A DNA stretch of 64,000 nt, taken from assembly GCA_002698995.1 (NCBI GenBank), contig PAAX01000018.1:1-64000 (forward strand), given 5' to 3'. The position numbers and the translations under genes were made by a program. The notes under the pieces are model-generated. The model saw only the letters and a program-made list of their open reading frames with translations. It was not told the origin of the DNA and searched no databases. Position 1 is the first letter of the stretch. Each line of letters starts with the position of its first letter. Shown here piece by piece: positions 58,514-64,000 of the stretch. This stretch comes from Ignavibacteriota bacterium (GTDB lineage Bacteria; Bacteroidota; Ignavibacteria; Ignavibacteriales; Melioribacteraceae).

Positions 58514-60346
58514 ATGAGCGAAAAATTAATTGAATGTGTTCCTAATTTTTCTGAAGGAAAAGATTTAAGTATCATAAAACAGATTACTAATGAGATTGAA
58601 AGTGTTGATGGAATTAAATTGTTAGACGTTGATCCCGGTGCTGATATGAATAGAACCGTTGTTACTTTTATTGGTTCACCGAATGCTGTTGCCGAAGCAG
58701 CATTTAAAGGTATTAAAAAAGCAAGTGAACTTATAGATATGAGCAAACATAAAGGATCTCATCCAAGAATGGGTGCTACAGATGTTTGTCCTTTTATTCC
58801 TGTTAACGGAGTTACAGTTGAAGAATGTATTGCATTATCAAAAAATGTTGCTAAAAGAGTTGGTGAGGAATTAAATATTCCGGTTTATCTTTATGAAAAA
58901 TCAGCGAAATCTAAAGAGAGAGAAAATCTTGCAGTTATTAGGGCTGGCGAATATGAAGCTTTGCCGGAAAAATTAAAACAAGATAAATGGAAACCGGATT
59001 TTGGACCGGCTGAATTTAATGCTAAATCCGGCGCCACAGTTATTGGTGTTAGAGAATTTTTAATTGCTTATAACATTTCCTTAAATACTAGAGAAAAATT
59101 ATATGCTACAGATATAGCATTTGAACTAAGAGAAAAGGGAAGATCGGCTAGAAGAGGAAACATAAAGCCATTTTATTTTAAGGGGACAGAGATTCTAAAA
59201 TATGGAAATGGAAAGTATCCATGCGGAAGCTGCGATTTTGACGGCAGCTCAGTTGAAGAAATAATTAAGCATTGCAATGAAGAACACAAGTATGATTTAG
59301 TTGATCTTCTGAACCAAAATGGTATTTCTTTGGATAAGTTGGAAGGAGAATCAGTTAAAAAGCCCGGCTTGTTTAATTCTTGTAAAGCTATTGGATGGAT
59401 GGTAGAGGCTTTTGATAGAGCACAAATCTCAATTAATCTAACAAATTATAAAGTAACTTCAATGCATGATGTTTTAGAAGCTACAAGAGCCCTTGCCGCT
59501 GAAAGAGGTTTAGTTATTACCGGAAGTGAAATTGTTGGTATGGTTCCGTTTGAAGCATTACTGCAGACAGGAAAATATTATTTAAGGAAACAAAAAAGAT
59601 CAGCCGGAATTCCGATTAAAGATATTCTTAATACTGCTGTGCAGTCGCTCGGATTAAATGATGTTTCTAAATTCATTATTGAAGAAAGAGTGTTGGGACT
59701 ACCAAAAAATTTAGATAGTGCATTAATTGAAATGACGATTACAGATTTTACCGATGAAGTATCACGCGAATCTCCCGCCCCGGGTGGAGGTTCAATAGCT
59801 GCTTTAGCCGGCGCCTTAGGAAGTTCACTTCAATCAATGGTTGCAAACCTTTCATCCTCAAACAGAGGTTCAGAAGAAACTGATAAGATTCTTTGGAATG
59901 CTGCTGAAAAAGCTCAAGACATCAAAAACAAACTATTAAAAGCAGTAGATGAAGATACTAATGCTTTCAATGATTTTATGATTGCAAAAAGGTTACCCGC
60001 TAAAACTACAGACGAAAAATCAATTCGTCATAAAGCTATGCAGGATGGATTAAAGCATGCTGTTAATGTTCCCCTTAGTACTGCAAAGTTGAGTTTTGAA
60101 GTTATAGAAATTTCCTCAACTGTAATTGAATATGGTAATCCAAATTCAATTACTGATGTTGGAGTAGGAGCACAAATGGCTTACAGCGGTGTTGTTGGGG
60201 GAATTTACAATGTATTAATTAATCTTGGTCAGATTGAAGATGCAGAATTTGTGAACCAGATGAAATTAAACTGTAACGAATTAGGAAAGAAAGCAAAGGA
60301 TTTATTGAATCAAATAGATAAAAAAGTAATGTTAAAAATTGGATGA
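58514..60346 (+). CDS. ftcD: Bifunctional glutamate formiminotransferase / formiminotetrahydrofolate cyclodeaminase
   Basis: A 610-residue fusion of the histidine-degradation pathway. The transferase part begins ECVPNFSEGKD, with HKGSHPRMGATDVCPF. The cyclodeaminase part begins near residue 410, with ESPAPGGGSIAALAGALGSS. It is longer than the human enzyme (541 residues) because of an insert at about 222-288 that contains C-x2-C-x12-H-x4-H (Cys237, Cys240, His253, His258). No other hut genes are in the window. The gene has a 200-nt leader without a clear promoter. Confidence 0.92.
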   Translation: MSEKLIECVPNFSEGKDLSIIKQITNEIESVDGIKLLDVDPGADMNRTVVTFIGSPNAVAEAAFKGIKKASELIDMSKHKGSHPRMGATDVCPFIPVNGVTVEECIALSKNVAKRVGEELNIPVYLYEKSAKSKERENLAVIRAGEYEALPEKLKQDKWKPDFGPAEFNAKSGATVIGVREFLIAYNISLNTREKLYATDIAFELREKGRSARRGNIKPFYFKGTEILKYGNGKYPCGSCDFDGSSVEEIIKHCNEEHKYDLVDLLNQNGISLDKLEGESVKKPGLFNSCKAIGWMVEAFDRAQISINLTNYKVTSMHDVLEATRALAAERGLVITGSEIVGMVPFEALLQTGKYYLRKQKRSAGIPIKDILNTAVQSLGLNDVSKFIIEERVLGLPKNLDSALIEMTITDFTDEVSRESPAPGGGSIAALAGALGSSLQSMVANLSSSNRGSEETDKILWNAAEKAQDIKNKLLKAVDEDTNAFNDFMIAKRLPAKTTDEKSIRHKAMQDGLKHAVNVPLSTAKLSFEVIEISSTVIEYGNPNSITDVGVGAQMAYSGVVGGIYNVLINLGQIEDAEFVNQMKLNCNELGKKAKDLLNQIDKKVMLKIG

Positions 60347-60607
60347 TTTTTTAGTGTCTTAGATTGAAACTTTGAAGCTTTCTGTCGATTTTTCGCATTA
60401 AATGAAAAGTACTTGAATTAAGGTTAACATTTTTCAAAATAATACGATTATATTTATTGATAAATCAAAGATTGTTGATGTACAGTTGTTGAATTTTTAT
60501 AAATAAATCGATTAAAAATTACAGATACAAAAAATAGTTCGTTGATTACTGTAACTAATTATGGCGTATTTATTAAGCAATAAAAATTATAATTCGGGAA
60601 TGATGTG
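60347..60607. other. Intergenic region before the histidine kinase gene
   Basis: About 260 AT-rich bases. No tRNA, hairpin with a T tract or convincing promoter was found. TTGATT near 60542 has only a poor -10 partner. Confidence 0.4.
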
Positions 60608-61801
60608 ATGGAAGGGACTGTTAGCCTAGATTACGAATCAAAATCCAAAGAAGAACTTTTGGAAGAAATTAGGCAGTTAAAGGAAGAAAAACTAAAAAAT
60701 GAAAGACTGCTGTTAAGAACTGTAATTGATAATCTCCCCGCATCTATATATTGCAAGGATTTAGAAGGACGCAAAACTCTTGTAAATATTGCCGAACTAA
60801 GAATGATTGGAGCAAAATCAGAAGAGGAAGTACTTGGTAAGACTGATTTTGATTTTTATCCAAAAGAAATTGCCGAAGGATTTTTTGCAGATGATCAATT
60901 GGTAATTCAAAAAAATGAACCTGTTATTAATAGAGAAGAATATTTAATTGATGAAAAAGGGGAAAAGAGATGGCTGCTGACTTCAAAAATTCCCATGTTG
61001 GATGATCAAGGAAATGTTATTGGTCTTGTTGGAATAGGAAGAGATATAACAGACCGTGTTAAAATTTCAAAAGAAATTCAATTGCGTAATGAGCAGCTTA
61101 CTCAGTTAAATGCTGAAAAGGATAAATTTTTCTCGATAATTGCACATGATTTAAAGAGTCCTTTCACGGGTTTGTTAGGATTAACCGAATTAATGGTTGA
61201 GAGTTCGGATAGTTTTACTAAAGAAGAATTTGTAGAGTATAGTAAATCAATTAACAAAGCTTCTAAAAAACTTTACAAGCTCTTAGAAAATTTATTGGAA
61301 TGGGCTCAAGTTCAAAGAGGTACAATCACTTTTACTCCGATGAATTTAGATTTAGCTCAAATTGTTGGGCAAAGTATTGATATAATTTATCAAAGAGCAT
61401 TACAGAAGAAAATTACTATTATAAATGAAATCACTTCTCCTCAAAAAGTTTATATTGATGAGAAGATGACACAGACGGTTTTAAGAAATCTGCTTTCTAA
61501 TGCGGTCAAATTTACCAAAAGCGGCGGCAGGGTTTTTATTAAGGCTGAATCGTTAGATGAAAAACGGTTAAGAGTTTCAATTGAAGATACAGGTGTTGGT
61601 ATTCCTAAAGAGGATATTGAAAGATTATTCAGAATTGAACAAAAAGTTTGTTCGTTAGGAACAGAAGGTGAATCTAGTACTGGTTTAGGTTTACTTCTTT
61701 GCAAAGAATTTGTTGAGATGCATGGCGGAAGAATATGGGTTGAAAGTGAAATGGGGAAAGGCTCTAAATTTTCTTTTACTATTAATAAAGCCATTTCGTA
61801 A
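60608..61801 (+). CDS. PAS-domain sensor histidine kinase
   Basis: A 397-residue kinase without membrane helices. A short coiled coil (about 10-36) leads into a PAS/PAC domain (36-156, with GIGRDITDR at the end), a HisKA domain with phospho-acceptor His180 in IIAHDLKSPF, and an ATPase domain with NLLSNAVKFTKSGG (N box), DTGVGIP (G1) and STGLGLLLCKEF (G2). No response regulator is adjacent, so it is an orphan. ATG 60608 is preferred over GTG 60605. Confidence 0.92.
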   Translation: MEGTVSLDYESKSKEELLEEIRQLKEEKLKNERLLLRTVIDNLPASIYCKDLEGRKTLVNIAELRMIGAKSEEEVLGKTDFDFYPKEIAEGFFADDQLVIQKNEPVINREEYLIDEKGEKRWLLTSKIPMLDDQGNVIGLVGIGRDITDRVKISKEIQLRNEQLTQLNAEKDKFFSIIAHDLKSPFTGLLGLTELMVESSDSFTKEEFVEYSKSINKASKKLYKLLENLLEWAQVQRGTITFTPMNLDLAQIVGQSIDIIYQRALQKKITIINEITSPQKVYIDEKMTQTVLRNLLSNAVKFTKSGGRVFIKAESLDEKRLRVSIEDTGVGIPKEDIERLFRIEQKVCSLGTEGESSTGLGLLLCKEFVEMHGGRIWVESEMGKGSKFSFTINKAIS

Positions 61802-61960
61802 TTATTGTTTTTTTAGCCGGTTATAATATTAACACTCACTTACTTTATTATCAAAAATCTTTTTATTTTGCTCAAAATATTTTACAGTCTCTAAAAATTC
61901 TAGAACTTTAGATCATTAATTTTGTTTTATTTTTTAATCTGCTATATGTAAAGGAAATAA

Positions 61961-63169
61961 ATGTCACCGGTTATATTCTTATCAGTAATCTTTTTAATAC
62001 TCAGTACAGGCTTTAGTTATGTTGGATATAGATTAATTCATTTATCAAATCTTTCATCTAGAGTAGGTATTGCACTCTGGATAGTATTAGCTCTAATGCT
62101 GTTAATTCCTTTTATTGTTTTTATTTTTAGAATTAACAGAATTGATAGTACGTTATTAGATATATTCTCATGGATTGGCTATATAACACTTGGGTTATTT
62201 TCACTTTTATTTGCTTTTGTTTTAGTGAAAGATATTATTCTCTTCAGCGGTTTATTGATTAATAAAATTTATGTTTTTACTTCACAGCTTTTTTCAAGTT
62301 CATCCGGATCGGACGCAAATAAAGTTTTTGATCAATCAAGACGAGAATTTCTTGTTCATTTTGTAAATCTAGGAATTGTAGCTGCATCTTTTGGTTTAAC
62401 CGGATATGGAATTTTCAAAGCTGTAACTAAACCGAAAATAAAAAGCGTTGAAATACCAATTGAAAATTTACCCGATGAATTAGATCAATTGACTATTACT
62501 CAATTTACTGATTTGCATGTTGGTCCCACTATAAAAAAATCTTTTGTAGAAACTATCGTTAATCAGATAAATGAATTGAACTCGGATATTATTGTGTTTA
62601 CTGGTGATTTAGTTGATGGAAGTGTTGAAAATCTTAGAGAAGATGTTGCACCGCTAGCAAATCTTAAAGCTAAGCATGGAAAGTATTTTGTAACCGGAAA
62701 CCATGAGTATTATTCCGGAGCCAGAGAGTGGGTTAATCATGCAAATGAATTAGGGTTTACTACTTTATTAAATTCGAATAGAACAATAAATATAAACGAA
62801 AAAAATCTTTTACTTGCCGGTGTTACTGATTATACCGGTGGACAGTTTTATGTTGATCATAAATCCGATCCTTATAAAGCAATTCAATCAAACAATAAAA
62901 GTGATTTAAAAATTTTATTGGCACATCAACCGAGAAGTTTATATGAAGCTGAAAAAGCTGGTTTCGATATTCAACTTTCGGGACATACTCATGGCGGACA
63001 ATATTTCCCTTACAACTTTATGGCCCGAATCGGTCAGCCCTTTATAAAAGGATTAAATAAATTCTATAAAACTTGGATTTATATTAATCAAGGGACAGGC
63101 TATTGGGGACCTCCTTTAAGAATCGGTGCTCCATCCGAAATTACATTAATTAAAATTGTGAAGGCTTAA
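61961..63169 (+). CDS. Membrane-bound metallophosphoesterase (YaeI-like)
   Basis: A 402-residue protein. Three N-terminal membrane helices (about 3-22, 37-56, 68-92) and a further hydrophobic segment near 135-152 precede a calcineurin-type phosphoesterase: FTDLHVG, FTGDLVDG, VTGNHEYY, LLAHQP and SGHTHGGQ supply the two-metal site. The relatives include YaeI/YkuE enzymes acting on UDP-sugar lipids; the substrate here is unknown. Confidence 0.88.
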   Translation: MSPVIFLSVIFLILSTGFSYVGYRLIHLSNLSSRVGIALWIVLALMLLIPFIVFIFRINRIDSTLLDIFSWIGYITLGLFSLLFAFVLVKDIILFSGLLINKIYVFTSQLFSSSSGSDANKVFDQSRREFLVHFVNLGIVAASFGLTGYGIFKAVTKPKIKSVEIPIENLPDELDQLTITQFTDLHVGPTIKKSFVETIVNQINELNSDIIVFTGDLVDGSVENLREDVAPLANLKAKHGKYFVTGNHEYYSGAREWVNHANELGFTTLLNSNRTININEKNLLLAGVTDYTGGQFYVDHKSDPYKAIQSNNKSDLKILLAHQPRSLYEAEKAGFDIQLSGHTHGGQYFPYNFMARIGQPFIKGLNKFYKTWIYINQGTGYWGPPLRIGAPSEITLIKIVKA

Positions 63170-63337
63170 TATCGGTATTCATAATCCAATTGAAGTTTAG
63201 TGTAAAAAAATACGAAAATACTTTAAAGACCATCATCGAAGCAAAATTTAAAATGTTTACTATATTATTGTGATCCAAATCATTTTATTTTAAACTATAC
63301 CCGTCTATCTTTATTGAAGAAATTTTGGAGTATTAGT

Positions 63338-63760
63338 TTGATTGATTTAATTATCGCTGTAATATTAGGAGCAATTTTATTTCATGCTTTTTATAAACTT
63401 TCTAATTCAGGTAATTTACCATTCATTATTGAATTGAAAATCGGTTACTTCTCTAAAAAGCTGCTTTTAAAGGAAGATGATTCCATTTATCTAAAAAGAG
63501 GAATTTGCTTTTCGATTATAGGTAGAAGATTCATCCATAAACAGAAGGATTCTGCTGCTTTGGTTTATTTTGAAAAAGCTTTGAGTGATTTTAATAGTGC
63601 TCTTTATTTAAATAAAAATAATAATGATGCATTTTTGCAAAAAGGTTTGTTATTACTACTTATGAACAGACCTATTGAAGCTTATGAAGCTTTAGCAGAA
63701 GCAGAAAATCTTGGAGATAAAAGAGCTACTAAAATAATTATTGAAAATGGAATGAGATAA
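63338..63760 (+). CDS. Membrane-anchored TPR-like protein
   Basis: A 140-residue protein with one N-terminal helix (DLIIAVILGAILFHAFY) and tetratricopeptide-like helices (about 60-125, ALVYFEKALSDFNSALYLNK, then AFLQKGLLLLLMNRPIEAYEAL). The frame opens at TTG 63314 (adding KKFWSISL), but TTG 63338 lies 7 nt after TTGGAG. The role is probably protein-protein contact; it cannot be stated further. Confidence 0.65.
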   Translation: MIDLIIAVILGAILFHAFYKLSNSGNLPFIIELKIGYFSKKLLLKEDDSIYLKRGICFSIIGRRFIHKQKDSAALVYFEKALSDFNSALYLNKNNNDAFLQKGLLLLLMNRPIEAYEALAEAENLGDKRATKIIIENGMR

Positions 63761-63961
63761 AATTTTGATTTTCAATTTCATTTGACGTTGTGCTTATTTC
63801 AAATACAGAAACCTACTTAACCAAAAGATTCTTAATTCAATTAGTAAGGACTCATTAAGCATTTGATTACGATTAACTTCGATTTACATCCTAACTCAAT
63901 TGATAAAGAAGTATAAATCGCATAACTTTGTCTAGTGAATTAATTTTAATTTGGAGTTGAA
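63761..63961. other. Intergenic region with a promoter before the last gene
   Basis: About 200 AT-rich bases. Apart from the promoter listed at 63900-63930 nothing is seen. Confidence 0.4.
63900..63930 (+). promoter_or_regulatory. Promoter of the last, truncated gene
   Basis: TTGATA (63900-63905), 17 nt, then TAACTTTG (63923-63930). The match to TTG-N20-TAnnTTTG of Bacteroidota is exact. The gene start follows 32 nt later. Confidence 0.6.
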
Positions 63962-64000
63962 ATGTCCTCAGTTATTAAAGCCGCAGTGCGTACAGCAAAT
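63962..64000 (+). CDS. Start of a gene cut by the window end
   Basis: ATG 63962 follows TTGGAG by 6 nt and opens 13 codons to the edge (MSSVIKAAVRTAN). The AVRT near the N terminus is also found in thiolases, but the piece is too short to name. Confidence 0.5.
   Translation, partial: MSSVIKAAVRTAN

Overview
The window comes from a low-GC member of the Bacteroidota/Ignavibacteriota group, most likely an Ignavibacteria-type organism. Three things point there. Two exported proteins end in type IX secretion (T9SS) C-terminal sorting domains, one with the PNYPNPFNP signature. The primary sigma factor is a short form without region 1.1. Several promoters fit a TTG-N20-TAnnTTTG pattern. Placement is by inference from the proteins; no 16S gene is present.

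Layout. Bases 1-1105 hold the end of a T9SS cargo gene, a terminator and about 0.9 kb of repeat-rich non-coding DNA. Bases 1106-8044 are accessory and metabolic: a DUF2279 protein, a polysaccharide deacetylase, then on the minus strand an SSS symporter, a PLP-dependent racemase and a GNAT acetyltransferase, then YhcH-family and RluE genes, and a minus-strand VapBC-type toxin-antitoxin pair. Bases 8255-16601 carry an M16 peptidase, nuoG-nuoH-nuoI of respiratory complex I, a second T9SS cargo, a DoxX-like membrane protein and a ComM-like AAA protein.

Bases 16690-47840 are a nearly unbroken block for gene expression: tRNA-Tyr/Gly/Thr, rpmG, tRNA-Trp, secE, nusG, rplK-A-J-L, rpoB-rpoC, rpsL-rpsG-fusA-tuf, then the S10, spc and alpha operons up to rplQ. 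A tRNA-Gln gene sits between rplR and rpsE. rpmJ (37 codons) is also present. Hairpins between rplL/rpoB and tuf/rpsJ, and a strong terminator after rplQ, divide the block.

Bases 47843-54293 form a second co-directional run: engB, a GAF/GAF/degenerate-GGDEF membrane protein, deoB, a small unknown protein, a PIN-domain protein, two tandem EutN/CcmL microcompartment vertex proteins, the primary sigma factor gene and an NlpC/P60 lipoprotein. From deoB to the sigma gene the genes overlap or lie within 20 nt, so they are probably co-transcribed. This is the least ordinary part of the window. The remainder holds fumC, a hypothetical gene, transketolase, a formiminotransferase-cyclodeaminase with an unusual zinc-finger-like insert, a PAS histidine kinase, a metallophosphoesterase, a TPR-like membrane protein and the first codons of one more gene.

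Start codons are often not ATG: TTG starts rpoB, rpsC, rpsE, rpsM, rpsK, the sigma gene and both EutN genes; GTG starts nusG, rpsL, rpsJ, rplF and map. Several starts below were moved from the longest open frame to a codon with a better ribosome binding site.
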